Source of the DNA: a virus
Reading direction: 5' to 3' (one strand)
Virus record (IMG/VR): IMGVR_UViG_3300027852_000092
Location: 1-39,572 of that record
DNA: 39,572 bases
Of the stretch, positions 23,524-32,231 are shown piece by piece (positions within the stretch are counted from its first letter, which is position 1; each line of letters starts with the position of its first letter). The notes below the pieces were generated by a model. That model was not told the DNA's origin. It worked only from the letters and a program-made list of their open reading frames with translations, and did not search any database. The translations under genes were made by a program, and so were the position numbers.

Positions 23524-25295
23524 CACAGGTCTACGTCGAAAACGCTCACGGAATCGTCGAGGGGCTCGGTTATGATGCGAGCCGGTCCCTCGGCGACCGT
23601 TTAAACACCGAAGTCGAATACCAAGGCAATCGGATCAAATTCGTTCCGACGAAGCACGCATTGACTACGCTGGTCGAAGAAGTTGGCCGCGAGGCATTCC
23701 ATCCTGGTTGCCGCTTCGCGTGGGCGCATCACTACAAAGACAAACCGAAGCAGGAAGTCGAGTTCGAATGGGTGACCGAGCCCTACGACCACCAACGCGA
23801 ATGGTGGTCACTGATCAAGGACATGGAATACTTCTCGCTTGAATGGGAAATGGGTCTTGGAAAATCGAAGACAATCCTTGACGTGTGCCAGTGGGCATAT
23901 GCGAAAGGCGAGCTAGACGCGCTCCTCGTCGTCACGTTGAACGGCGTCCACCGCAAATGGGTCGAGAAAGAAGTTCCTGCACACTTCCCAAAAGGCAAGG
24001 CGCACGCAGCATTCTGGAACACCAACATCGTGGATGCCGGGATGTGGTATGGTGAGAACGCACGCAATCGGACGTCGATTGTGGACAGTGATCGCTTTGC
24101 CGTCGCAACGATCAACTTCGAATCTGTTCACCGTGCGAAAGGGCTCAAATTCTGCGAGCGTTTCCTGCGATCACGCAAGTGCGCCATCGTCGTGGATGAG
24201 TCGCAGTATATCAAAACGCCGGGTGCTGCTGTCACCAAGGCGATGATCAACAAATTGAAGAAGCTTTCCGAACGTCGTTGGATCACGACGGGAACCATGT
24301 CAACAGGATCGACGCTCGACCCGTGGTCGCAGTATTCCTTCCTGGATTCGAACATCGTCAACAACATGAAATTCCACCAGTGGAAAGCCGAGTTCGCAGA
24401 ACAGGAACAGGTGGGAGACAAAACGTTCGAGGCGTGGGAATATCAACCGCACCTCAAGAAGTCGATCAAGGTCACCAAGCCAGTGATGACTGTCACCGGT
24501 TTCAAGAACGAGGAAAAGCTGTGCCGCATGCTCGACCCATTCCGGTCGCGCCTGCTCAAAGAGGACTGCCTCGACCTACCGCCGAAAATGTATCGGATGC
24601 GCTCATTCGAGATGACCGACAACATGCGCCGCGCCTACAATCAAATGGCGAAGGACTTCCTGGTCGAGATCGAAGGCGGTCAAACGATGACCGCAACCAT
24701 GGCGATGGTGAAGGCGGTGCGCCTGTCACAGATCGCGCAGGGATACGTTGTGCCCGACGACGCCGACCCGTTGTCCGAAGACGTGCCCGGTATTGCGCTT
24801 GACGACAAGAACCCACGTCTCGAGGCGCTCATGCAGGAGATGGAAAAGGTTCGGAACAAAGGCATCATCTGGTCCTACGCTCGCTATTCGTTGCGATTGA
24901 TCGCCGACGCATTGCGCGAGGCATACGGTGACGACTCGGTGATCGAATACCATGGCGGCGTGTCGCCTGATCAGAAAGCGAAAAACCTGCTCCTGTTCAA
25001 AGAAGACCGGACGCGCTGGTTCGTTGGCAATCCTATGTCAGGCGGCACAGGCATCGACCTCGTGGAGGCCGATCAGATGGCCTACTACAACAACTCATTC
25101 AACCTCGCTTTGCGATTGCAATCGGAAGACAGGTTTCATCGCATCGGACAGGAGGCCGAGTCATGCACCATAACCGACATTGAGTGTCTTGGGACTATTG
25201 ATCGACCACAACTTCGCGCATTGAAAGACAAGCGCGACGTGGCATCTAAAGTCTCGGGAGACATCCTTAGATCGTGGTTGACCGGCGCGGTCTGA
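23520..25295 (+). CDS. SNF2-family DEAD-like helicase
   Basis: The 591-residue protein starts with GTG (23520) overlapping the thyX stop. Motif I is GLGKS (112-116). Motif II is a DESQ variant (VVDESQYIK, about 226-230) in place of DEAH/DEGH. Motif III is TTGTM and motif VI is QSEDRFHRIGQ (about 534-544), the latter strongly SNF2-like. Such proteins use ATP to move along double-stranded DNA and appear in phage replication or recombination modules. It follows thyX and precedes the SSB-like gene. The N-terminal 90 residues are a small extra domain. Confidence 0.85.
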   Translation: MTQVYVENAHGIVEGLGYDASRSLGDRLNTEVEYQGNRIKFVPTKHALTTLVEEVGREAFHPGCRFAWAHHYKDKPKQEVEFEWVTEPYDHQREWWSLIKDMEYFSLEWEMGLGKSKTILDVCQWAYAKGELDALLVVTLNGVHRKWVEKEVPAHFPKGKAHAAFWNTNIVDAGMWYGENARNRTSIVDSDRFAVATINFESVHRAKGLKFCERFLRSRKCAIVVDESQYIKTPGAAVTKAMINKLKKLSERRWITTGTMSTGSTLDPWSQYSFLDSNIVNNMKFHQWKAEFAEQEQVGDKTFEAWEYQPHLKKSIKVTKPVMTVTGFKNEEKLCRMLDPFRSRLLKEDCLDLPPKMYRMRSFEMTDNMRRAYNQMAKDFLVEIEGGQTMTATMAMVKAVRLSQIAQGYVVPDDADPLSEDVPGIALDDKNPRLEALMQEMEKVRNKGIIWSYARYSLRLIADALREAYGDDSVIEYHGGVSPDQKAKNLLLFKEDRTRWFVGNPMSGGTGIDLVEADQMAYYNNSFNLALRLQSEDRFHRIGQEAESCTITDIECLGTIDRPQLRALKDKRDVASKVSGDILRSWLTGAV

Positions 25296-25328
25296 TCACT
25301 TAAAACAATCCTACAACGGAGTAACAAA

Positions 25329-25697
25329 ATGCCTAAAGTATTTATCGTCAACGAACCGGATGAGTCCCGTGTGCCCGCAGGGCGCGCTTCTTGGGACACG
25401 TCGCCTGCAGGTCACTTCGGTGAGCTTGTCTATATCTTCACCGCGGACAACCCACCGCCGGTGCGTGATCGAGACAACGCCATCGACCGTGCCCACGACG
25501 TTCTTCAGGACGCCGAACCAGGTGACTACATCGTTTGGGCAGGCGGCGATCCTTTTGGCATGATCCTTGCAGCCGGCATCCTCGCCGACTACACGGATGG
25601 GCAATTCAACTATTTGATGTGGGACCGCATGGCTCGCTCGTATGCTCCGATTGATGTGGACCTGCTGTTCAATAACGGAGAAGAAGAATATGAGTGA
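25329..25697 (+). CDS. Hypothetical protein, replication module
   Basis: The 122-residue protein starts after ACAACGGAG. The sequence MPKVFIVNEPDESRVPAGR, then GHFGELVYIFTADNPPPVRDRDNAID, and DYIVWAGGDPFGMILAAGIL, suggests a compact alpha/beta fold with a Gly-rich turn (WAGGDPFG). There is no membrane segment or known catalytic motif. It overlaps the next gene by eight bases, so it is coupled to it. I recognise it only as a kind of conserved phage hypothetical protein, and its function is unknown. Confidence 0.65.
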   Translation: MPKVFIVNEPDESRVPAGRASWDTSPAGHFGELVYIFTADNPPPVRDRDNAIDRAHDVLQDAEPGDYIVWAGGDPFGMILAAGILADYTDGQFNYLMWDRMARSYAPIDVDLLFNNGEEEYE

Positions 25698-26232
25698 TCT
25701 CGACGAACTCGCAGCCGAGGGCGAAAAAGTAGCCTCGACCGATCTCAAAGACGTGACCGCGCTCGCGCACAAGCAACTCGAACTCGAGGGCAACGTGGCG
25801 CGCATCGAAGCGACCTTGAAGGAAGCAAAAGCTGAACTCGACAAGATTCAGCTGAGCCAGCTTCCTGCTGCTTTGAAGGCCGCGGGCATCCCATCGTTCC
25901 AGTTGGAAAACGGAATGACTGTTGGCTATGCCGAGGACATGAAAGTGTCCGTCCCAAAAGCGCGCAAAGACGCGATCATCAAGAAGATGAAAGAATGGGG
26001 CTACAGCGGCAACGTCGCGAACACCATCACCATCGACCTTGGAAAAGGCGATACGAACATGGCGGGCGAATTTGTCGCCAAAGCCGAAGAATTGGGCGTC
26101 GAGGCGACCGTGGCGGAGGACATTCCTACCGGCACAGTCAAGAAGGCACTCAACGCACGCGTGAAGGAAGGCAAGAACGACGACCTTGCATTCTTTGGCG
26201 CGTACTCGTTCACCAAATCAACGGTGAAATAA
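25690..26232 (+). CDS. Coiled-coil protein, partner of the SSB-like gene
   Basis: The start at 25690 follows AACGGAG, giving 180 residues. Residues 1-60 are a coiled coil (LAHKQLELEGNVARIEATLKEAKAELDKIQ). The C-terminal domain has MTVGYAEDMKVSVPKARKDAIIKKM and AGEFVAKAEELGVEATVAEDIPTGTVKKALNARV, a pattern shared by phage proteins found next to single-strand DNA-binding protein genes. It likely acts in replication, but no activity can be assigned from the motifs. Confidence 0.6.
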   Translation: MSDLDELAAEGEKVASTDLKDVTALAHKQLELEGNVARIEATLKEAKAELDKIQLSQLPAALKAAGIPSFQLENGMTVGYAEDMKVSVPKARKDAIIKKMKEWGYSGNVANTITIDLGKGDTNMAGEFVAKAEELGVEATVAEDIPTGTVKKALNARVKEGKNDDLAFFGAYSFTKSTVK

Positions 26233-26256
26233 CCAGGCCATAAAAGGAGACCTTAC

Positions 26257-27141
26257 ATGGCACAAGCGAAAACAGCGACGAAAGAAGTCGCTACGAAAAA
26301 AGAAGCTGGTCTGCCCGCCGAGTTCATGGACGAACTCGCACTGGCCGGTGAAGAACACAAGGAAGCGCTCGGCAAAGACGACATGTCGATTCCGTTCCTG
26401 CAGATCCTGCAGTCCCTGTCGCCTCAGTGTACCAAAGGCGAGCCTGAGTTTATCAAAGGCTCTGAACCTTCGGACCTGTTGAACACGGTCACCCAAACGA
26501 TCATCAAGACCCGTGACGACGACGACAACGCAATTGCTGGCTGTCGGGTCCTCCCGATCTCCTACAAGCGTTCCTTCATCGAATGGGTTCCACGTTCGCA
26601 AGGCGGCGGCATCGTCAACGAGTACTCGGTCGAGGATGGTCTGTCGATCATCACGCAGCGTTCCGCTGAAACTGGCCAGGACATTATCCAAGCGAACTCG
26701 CCTTTGGGCACGCCTGGTAACCAGTTGAACGATACCCACACGCACTTCATGTTCTTGCTCAACGACGATGGCACACATGAGCCGGTTGTCTTGACCATGG
26801 CCTCGACGCAGATCAAGCCGTCGAAGGACCTGAACAACATGGTGAGCAAACAGGTTCTGCCTGATGGCCGCAAGGCGCCACGCTTCTTCGGGATCTACGA
26901 CGTGACAACGGTTCGCCGTTCGAACGATCAAGGCTCCTGGTACATCTGGAAATTCGAACGCGCGACCGACGTGCTGACGGACGACAAGATGGGCATGTTC
27001 CGCGAGGCGAAAGAATTCGTTGCGGGCATCGAATCTGGCGAGCACAAAGCCGACCATTCGAAGGCTGAAGGCGAAGTCAATCCGAAGACCGCGGACACGT
27101 CCGGCGCGTCGGGTGACAACGACGACGAAGTGCCGTTCTAA
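26257..27141 (+). CDS. Single-strand DNA-binding protein with acidic C-terminal tip
   Basis: The 294-residue protein follows a good AAAAGGAG. The beta-rich core is residues about 45-235 (IPFLQILQSLSPQC, GCRVLPISYKRSFIEWVP, VVLTMASTQIKPSKDLNNMV). The C-terminal 45 residues are acidic and disordered, ending DNDDEVPF. Bacterial SSB ends with a similar acidic tip (DDDIPF) that docks partner proteins. This tip and the location between helicase and primase support an SSB role. The core is not an obvious OB-fold SSB by eye. The gene is followed by a terminator-like hairpin. Confidence 0.72.
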   Translation: MAQAKTATKEVATKKEAGLPAEFMDELALAGEEHKEALGKDDMSIPFLQILQSLSPQCTKGEPEFIKGSEPSDLLNTVTQTIIKTRDDDDNAIAGCRVLPISYKRSFIEWVPRSQGGGIVNEYSVEDGLSIITQRSAETGQDIIQANSPLGTPGNQLNDTHTHFMFLLNDDGTHEPVVLTMASTQIKPSKDLNNMVSKQVLPDGRKAPRFFGIYDVTTVRRSNDQGSWYIWKFERATDVLTDDKMGMFREAKEFVAGIESGEHKADHSKAEGEVNPKTADTSGASGDNDDEVPF

Positions 27142-27150
27142 GAACACGGG

Positions 27151-27170
27151 TGGGCGTTTAAACGCGCCCA
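27151..27170 (+). terminator. Terminator-like hairpin containing GTTTAAAC
   Basis: TGGGCG (27151-27156) pairs with CGCCCA (27165-27170) around TTTAAACG, ten bases after the SSB stop. The octamer GTTTAAAC (27156-27163) lies across it, within GCGTTTAAACGC (27154-27165). The following 180 bases have another possible hairpin, with GTCAGG (27179-27184) against CCTGAC, and no supported gene before the primase start at 27351. Confidence 0.45.
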
Positions 27171-27350
27171 CCTAGACGTCAGGCAGTTCCTGCCGACGCT
27201 CCTGACTCACAGGGAAAGCACAAGCTCATGACCGAAAGCGCGCAGACCACGCAAGTAGTGAGAGGCTAAGGAACAAAGTGAGGAGGACGAGAGTCCCGTG
27301 TCGATTAGGTCCTGGTCGATCAATTCAATCTAACGCTCAAGGAGAACGGC

Positions 27351-29129
27351 GTGACAAAAAACGGAGACAGGTTTGCCCGGTTGTTCAAAGGGCACGGATC
27401 GCGCTATGGGCGATACGACATAACCGGCGACACAGTCGCAGAAGAAAAGGTTGCAGGGAAAGCACGAACGGTCGACCAGCAAATCACGCTCAAGGACTAC
27501 AATGATCACGTTGCCGGCAAGGTCGGTATTGGCGTCATTCCGCTGCAAGGCGCAGCCAAAGAACAAGGCATGATCAACTTCGCCGCGATAGACATCGACG
27601 TCTACAAGCAGGACGAAAAAGAAAAGCGCAACCTTACCCATGAAGACATCGCACTCGCGTTGATGGAAACGCCCTTGATTGTGACGAAGTCGAAGTCGGG
27701 CGGCATCCATGTTTGGATGTTCTCAAAAGAAGGCATCCCTGCAAGAATCGCAATCGAGTATTTGAACGCGCAGGCGTCCCACTTGGGCGTCGGTGGTTGT
27801 GAGGTGTTCCCGAAACAAACAGAACGATTCTCGGACGAGGACGTAGGCAACTGGATCAACCTGCCATACTTCGGCGGGCATCGTGTCGCGGTCGTCCCAT
27901 CAAAAACGGGATCGTCCATTGAGTACATCGAACCCGACCTTGACCAGTTCCTAGACATTGCCGAGTCGGTCGCTGAGACCACCACCTCAGAATTCATTCT
28001 CGACAACATGCCGACGCACATCAATCAGCGTGCCGACGACAAAGAAGAAGAATTGTTCTACGACGGTCCTCCGTGCCTTCAACGCATGATCATAGGCGAC
28101 CCGCGAGCCATCGCGAAACTCGAAGACAAACACCGCAAGAAACTGAATGGGATTCCGTCGCCTTACGCGTCGGAGGCCGCGCAGACGCGTGCCGAGGCTT
28201 GGCTTGAACGTCAGAAGGCCGCGTTGTCGCCTCAGAACATCGAGAACAACCGCAACAACGTGTTCTTCTGTGTTGGCATGTATCTGCACCGGAGACTGTC
28301 GCCACACGACCCAGACGCTAAGCTCGAAGGTGACGAAGCCAAAGCGCTCGGAAACATGATGACCGAGATCCACACCGAGTGGCGCATGGCGACGGGCAAC
28401 AAAGGTATTCAAAAAGAACTCACGACATTGTCCGCCCAAGGCGTGCAAGGCAAGTGGGGCTACAAATGCACGCAGGAGCCGCTCAAAAGCTACTGTGATC
28501 GACGCCTCTGCCACAAGCGCAAGTTCGGCGTAGGCACAGGCGCGAAGGACTCACCTTTTGCAATCACCGGTTTCACCATCGTGGAATCCGAGGAACGGCA
28601 ATACTACTTGACTGTGGGCGACAAACGCATCCACATCCCGGACGCTGCGTCGTTGTTCTCTCAGGCGACATTCGCGCAACACGTCCTCAACCAAACGGAC
28701 AGGATGTGGCGACAATTGCAGGATCCGAAGTACAAAGAATTGATGGACGTCTTGCTCGAGAAAGCTGACCGAATTGATCCACCGCCTGACTCGGACTCCG
28801 TGTCGATCATCCGCAACAACCTTTATGACTTCGTCCATGACTTGCGTCAGGCACGCGGGCAAAACGACACAGGATTCTTCCAGGGGCGTGTCCTCGTTTC
28901 AGAAGACGAGAAAACCGCGCTATTCAAACTCGACCAGTTCGAGATGTATCTGCGAGGTCGTGGCTACACGCAATTCACCACGCGCATGATTGCGAAGAAA
29001 CTCATTGACGACCTGAATGTGGTGGGACGTGGCAACACGGAAATTGCTGGTCGTCAGGTGCGACCATACGAAGTCAACCTCGCCAACCTCGAACTCCTAA
29101 TGAGTGGAGGCGTCGGTGGGGCGGCTTAA
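27351..29129 (+). CDS. Archaeo-eukaryotic-type primase with cysteine cluster
   Basis: The 592-residue protein starts at a GTG following AAGGAG. Primase-type motifs are visible: DID at 81-83, SGGIHVW at 116-122 and GNWINLPYFGG at 166-176. The same arrangement (acidic pair, SxH, and a conserved aromatic strand) marks archaeo-eukaryotic primase domains in phages and plasmids. The C-terminal half has cysteines near 307, 373, 382 and 387, a spacing resembling the iron-sulfur cluster of large-subunit-type primase domains. It likely primes DNA synthesis with the helicase genes around it; cluster binding is inferred. Confidence 0.75.
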   Translation: MTKNGDRFARLFKGHGSRYGRYDITGDTVAEEKVAGKARTVDQQITLKDYNDHVAGKVGIGVIPLQGAAKEQGMINFAAIDIDVYKQDEKEKRNLTHEDIALALMETPLIVTKSKSGGIHVWMFSKEGIPARIAIEYLNAQASHLGVGGCEVFPKQTERFSDEDVGNWINLPYFGGHRVAVVPSKTGSSIEYIEPDLDQFLDIAESVAETTTSEFILDNMPTHINQRADDKEEELFYDGPPCLQRMIIGDPRAIAKLEDKHRKKLNGIPSPYASEAAQTRAEAWLERQKAALSPQNIENNRNNVFFCVGMYLHRRLSPHDPDAKLEGDEAKALGNMMTEIHTEWRMATGNKGIQKELTTLSAQGVQGKWGYKCTQEPLKSYCDRRLCHKRKFGVGTGAKDSPFAITGFTIVESEERQYYLTVGDKRIHIPDAASLFSQATFAQHVLNQTDRMWRQLQDPKYKELMDVLLEKADRIDPPPDSDSVSIIRNNLYDFVHDLRQARGQNDTGFFQGRVLVSEDEKTALFKLDQFEMYLRGRGYTQFTTRMIAKKLIDDLNVVGRGNTEIAGRQVRPYEVNLANLELLMSGGVGGAA

Positions 29130-30651
29130 ACCAACACTAATCCTAGGCGGTCCGGGATGCGGCAAAACGACTGCGCTACTCAACGTTGTTGAGAAGGCGT
29201 TCTCCCGTGGCGTTGAACCGAACCGGATCGCCTACGTTGCTTTCACACGGAAGGCAGCACAAGAAGCGAAGGAGCGCATGGCGGAGAAGTTCGGGTTAGA
29301 ACCTGACTCGATCCCGTACTTCCGAACCTTGCACTCCTTCGCCTTCAAATTCATCGACGCGCAGCCGTCGCAGATCCTGAACGAACCGAAACTGAGATCA
29401 TTCGCAAAGGCTGAAGGCCTGCGCCTATCGAGCGAGTTCATCGACGAGTTTGGGCAGAAGATTTCGACGCCGCAGACTCCCGACGATAAAGCATTGAATT
29501 GCGACGCGTCAGCGCGCCTGACGGGACGACACATGGACGACGTGATCATAGAGCAAGGCTTGTCCTTCGACTACGTTGCGAAGGTCGTTGCCGACTATAA
29601 CGAGTACAAGGAAACGCACATCCTGCTCGACTTCACCGACATGTTGAAGAAGTTCGTTGACGAGGCAACCATCCCTGAGTTCGACTTGCTCATTGTTGAC
29701 GAGGCGCAAGACCTTTCCGCCTTGCAATGGCAGATGGTCGAGAAACTCGTTGACCATTCGAAAGACGTCTATTATGCAGGCGACGACGACCAAGCGATCT
29801 ATGCGTGGGCCGGAGCCGACATTGAGCACTTCCTGAACCTCGACGCCGACCGCGAAGTCCTTCCCGTTTCATATCGCCTGAAACGAGAAATCTTCGACGC
29901 GTGCCAGAAAGTGATCCACTGGTGCGATGATCGCTATCCGAAAGATTGGGAACCACATGCTGAAGGCGGGTCGCTCGAGTATACGAACTCGCTCGATAAA
30001 CTGGCCGACGACATGCGCGAAGGCGAATGGTTCCTGCTCGCTCGAACCAACTCACAACTCGCGAAGTATATCAAGTTTTGCAAACAGCGAGGACTGGCAT
30101 ATTTCGCGGCCACCAAGGACGGTATGTCGTCGTCGGTTGCTGTTGATCCTGTGCAAGCCGTTTTGACCTACGAGAACCTTCGACAAGGCAAACGTTTCGA
30201 AGGCGACAAGATGCAACTGTGCTGGTCACGAATACTTCCGAAGCTGCGCCCGGAAAGCGCGCCTGTGTTCGATCCTGTGCATGACTATGGCATAGACGAC
30301 CTATGCTCGACTGGATTCGACGCAAGCGCCTCGTGGCTCGACACTCTCGACATGGCAGGCGGCATGAAGGACTACATTCGAGCGCTGAGATCTGAAGGCG
30401 AGAGCCTGATCAAGCCGCCACGCATAACCATCTCGACCATTCACGGCGTGAAAGGCGGAGAGGCGGACAACGTCGTGGTGTGGCAGAAACTCGGTTCAAT
30501 CGCGCACAAGACCTGGATCGGACCAACTGGTAAGCAATACGACCAGGAAGTCAGAGCCTTATTTACTGCTATGAGTCGAGCGAAGAATCGTCTTATATTC
30601 CTCGACACACCAACGGCAACACAGTATCACGTTGAAAGGATGCTCAGATGA
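29116..30651 (+). CDS. UvrD/Rep-type superfamily 1 helicase
   Basis: The start at GTG 29116 is preferred over GTG 29104 because GGAGG (29106-29110) fits it; the gene overlaps the primase end. The 511-residue protein has Walker A GGPGCGKTT (11-19), an FTRKAAQEA motif Ia and Walker B VDEAQDLS (about 194-200). It also has GDDDQAIYAWAGA (about 223-235), STIHGVKGGEADNV (about 441) and a motif VI ALFTAMSRAKNRL. This set defines a 3'-5' DNA helicase used in replication or recombination. No nuclease domain is visible. Confidence 0.9.
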   Translation: MGRLKPTLILGGPGCGKTTALLNVVEKAFSRGVEPNRIAYVAFTRKAAQEAKERMAEKFGLEPDSIPYFRTLHSFAFKFIDAQPSQILNEPKLRSFAKAEGLRLSSEFIDEFGQKISTPQTPDDKALNCDASARLTGRHMDDVIIEQGLSFDYVAKVVADYNEYKETHILLDFTDMLKKFVDEATIPEFDLLIVDEAQDLSALQWQMVEKLVDHSKDVYYAGDDDQAIYAWAGADIEHFLNLDADREVLPVSYRLKREIFDACQKVIHWCDDRYPKDWEPHAEGGSLEYTNSLDKLADDMREGEWFLLARTNSQLAKYIKFCKQRGLAYFAATKDGMSSSVAVDPVQAVLTYENLRQGKRFEGDKMQLCWSRILPKLRPESAPVFDPVHDYGIDDLCSTGFDASASWLDTLDMAGGMKDYIRALRSEGESLIKPPRITISTIHGVKGGEADNVVVWQKLGSIAHKTWIGPTGKQYDQEVRALFTAMSRAKNRLIFLDTPTATQYHVERMLR

Positions 30652-31235
30652 CCAAACAGATAATTTTCGACTGCGACGACGTTCTCCTGAACTGGATCGG
30701 AGGCTTCCGGCAATACGCCGCAACACGATTGCAGCACACGGTGACGGGCGAACCGCAATCGTGGAACATGGGCGAGTGGCTCGGGACGACCAACGAGGTC
30801 GCTTTTGAACTCGTCGAAGAATTCAACGCGTCGATCCACTTCGGTCGCCTTGAGGCCGTTGACGGTGCACGCGAAGGCATGGAAGACTTGCGGATGTATA
30901 TCCCGAATGTCCGTTTCCATGTGATCACGTCCTGCTCGTCCGAACCGACGACCGTCCACCTGCGACGCGACAACATCGAGAACCAATTTGGTGCGCGAAC
31001 GTTCGACACAATTCACTGCCTCGACCTTGGTCAGAAGAAAACCAAGCTCCTGCAGGCGTGGCGTCAGGATGCGATCTGGGTGGAAGACAACTACAAGAAC
31101 GCATTGATGGGCGCGGAGCTCGGTCTCAAGACCTACATTCGCAAGCGTCCGCACAACGCAGAATTCCAGGAACTGCATGACGACCGGCTGACCTGGTTCG
31201 ACGAATGGTCGGAACTCACGGAGATGCTCACTTGA
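30648..31235 (+). CDS. HAD-family phosphatase, nucleotidase-like
   Basis: The 195-residue protein starts inside the helicase stop. HAD motif I is FDCDDV (D8 and D10), motif II lies at VITSC (about 92-95), a Lys follows in KKTKLLQAW (about 129), and the acidic motif is WVEDNYKN (about 143-150). These support a phosphohydrolase, likely acting on nucleotides (5'(3')-deoxyribonucleotidase type) by resemblance. It overlaps queD by a few bases and so may be co-expressed with the 7-deazaguanine pathway. A dephosphorylating role on a pathway intermediate is possible but not shown. Confidence 0.7.
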   Translation: MTKQIIFDCDDVLLNWIGGFRQYAATRLQHTVTGEPQSWNMGEWLGTTNEVAFELVEEFNASIHFGRLEAVDGAREGMEDLRMYIPNVRFHVITSCSSEPTTVHLRRDNIENQFGARTFDTIHCLDLGQKKTKLLQAWRQDAIWVEDNYKNALMGAELGLKTYIRKRPHNAEFQELHDDRLTWFDEWSELTEMLT

Positions 31236-31672
31236 CCTACCGCTCAACCAAATCCTATCCCGACCTCGGTCCTGTCGCCTATCGGCAGCACAAGGCGGAT
31301 TCGCATTGCAACCTGATCCACGGTTACAGCCTGTCCTTCAAATTCACTTTTGAATCCGACACGCTCGACGCGCGGAACTGGGTTGTTGACTTCGGCAGCT
31401 TGCGCCCGTTGAAGGAGCTGCTGGAATCGCAGTTCGATCACACGTTGCTCGTTGCTGAGGATGATCCTGAGATTGATTGGTACCGCGAGGCGCACAAGCG
31501 CAAGATAGCGCGTGTCGTAGAATTGCCCGCACTCGGTTGTGAAGCAATCGCGGACCTTGTGTTCGAGTACACCGAGGGGTGGCTTGTGGAAGCAGGTTAC
31601 GGCGACCGCGTTCGTCTCGTCGAGGTCGAGGTGATGGAACACGCCAAGAACACAGCGATGCGCATCGCCTAA
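31232..31672 (+). CDS. queD: QueD-like 6-carboxytetrahydropterin synthase
   Basis: QueD converts dihydroneopterin triphosphate into 6-carboxytetrahydropterin, the second step to preQ0. The start is a TTG at 31232 overlapping the previous TGA, chosen because CGGAG (31218-31222) lies nine bases upstream; an ATG at 31205 has no such site. The protein is 146 residues. Motifs are the candidate Cys nucleophile and His in HCNLIHGY, VDFGSLRPL, and FDHTLL for the catalytic Asp-His pair. The usual HGH is HGY here, so one zinc-binding His may differ. Near the end VEVMEHAKNTAM gives the conserved Glu region. Confidence 0.75.
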   Translation: MTYRSTKSYPDLGPVAYRQHKADSHCNLIHGYSLSFKFTFESDTLDARNWVVDFGSLRPLKELLESQFDHTLLVAEDDPEIDWYREAHKRKIARVVELPALGCEAIADLVFEYTEGWLVEAGYGDRVRLVEVEVMEHAKNTAMRIA

Positions 31673-31705
31673 GAAAATTATTTTGTGGTTCGCGTCGATT
31701 TCTTG

Positions 31706-31734
31706 TTGACGCGGACCTATAAGTCGCTTATACG
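31706..31734 (+). promoter_or_regulatory. Sigma70-like promoter with embedded operator (copy 3)
   Basis: TTGACG (31706-31711) and TATACG (31729-31734) are exactly 17 bases apart, a near-ideal promoter. The perfect dyad TATAAG-TCG-CTTATA (31718-31732) fills the spacer and overlaps the -10. A weaker hairpin CGCGTC / GACGCG (31691-31713) overlaps the -35. Bound regulator would block RNA polymerase, so the downstream genes should be under repression. Confidence 0.75.
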
Positions 31735-31771
31735 TCGTCACATCAACAACGAAACAACGGATGGACACGAC

Positions 31772-31993
31772 ATGGCACAGGTAGAAAACTTCGAAGGCGA
31801 AAAAGTCAACGTGAAGGTTGGTGACTACGTCGGTTTCAAATGTGACATTGAGCAGTATGCTCAAATCGTAAAAATCACCGGCAACGGAATCTACACCACG
31901 CTGCACTTCGCATCGGACGAAGGTTTCGAAGGTGACTACATCCGCGACAACACCGAACATTCCGAACGCGCATCCGACTGCTGGATCGACTAA
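31772..31993 (+). CDS. Small acidic hypothetical protein
   Basis: The 73-residue product begins at ATG 31772, 38 bases after the promoter -10 box. It reads MAQVENFEGEKVNVKVGDYVGFKCDIEQYAQIVKITGNGIYTTL and then an acidic tail ending SDCWID. The VKVGDYVGFK segment and following strands suggest a small SH3-like beta barrel, but no family is certain. As the first gene behind an operator-controlled promoter, it may be early-expressed. Confidence 0.6.
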   Translation: MAQVENFEGEKVNVKVGDYVGFKCDIEQYAQIVKITGNGIYTTLHFASDEGFEGDYIRDNTEHSERASDCWID

Positions 31994-32015
31994 TCCTCAA
32001 ACAACGGAGACTGAC

Positions 32016-32231
32016 ATGACCAACCTGAACCTCACCACCCGCGAAACGAAACTGACTGACGCTGAGTTTGCGTCGATTGAACGCAACGCGGACGGCCGCA
32101 TCCTCGACGACTTTGACTTCGTCTGGATTTGGGCAACCCCTGAACAAAAAGCCACGATGCACGGCGACGACCTGTCGCGTGGCGACGACACCGACGAAGA
32201 ATTGCGTTGCATGCTCGCTGAGTTCATGTAA
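32016..32231 (+). CDS. Small acidic hypothetical protein
   Basis: The 71-residue protein starts at 32016 after ACAACGGAG. It is very acidic (DGRILDDFDFVWIWATPEQ, RGDDTDEELRCMLAEF) and lacks membrane or catalytic motifs. Such acidic proteins in phage early operons sometimes mimic DNA, but nothing here proves that. It follows the 31772 gene by 22 bases in the same operon. Confidence 0.55.
   Translation: MTNLNLTTRETKLTDAEFASIERNADGRILDDFDFVWIWATPEQKATMHGDDLSRGDDTDEELRCMLAEFM

Noticed and set aside
26218-27171. Long minus-strand open frame (317 residues) opposite the SSB-like gene
   Set aside because: It mirrors the codon structure of the plus-strand gene, has Arg/Val-rich shadow composition and no ribosome site; the plus-strand gene has an acidic tip and good start.
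27228-27269. Tiny frame of 13 codons in the gap before the primase
   Set aside because: No clear ribosome site beyond a weak purine stretch and no conservation evidence; too short to support.
2437-31737. A shared 12-mer GCTTATACGTCG in the 952 gene and at the 31718 operator
   Set aside because: The first copy is in coding sequence without the dyad; a chance 12-mer match between two places in 40 kb is expected.
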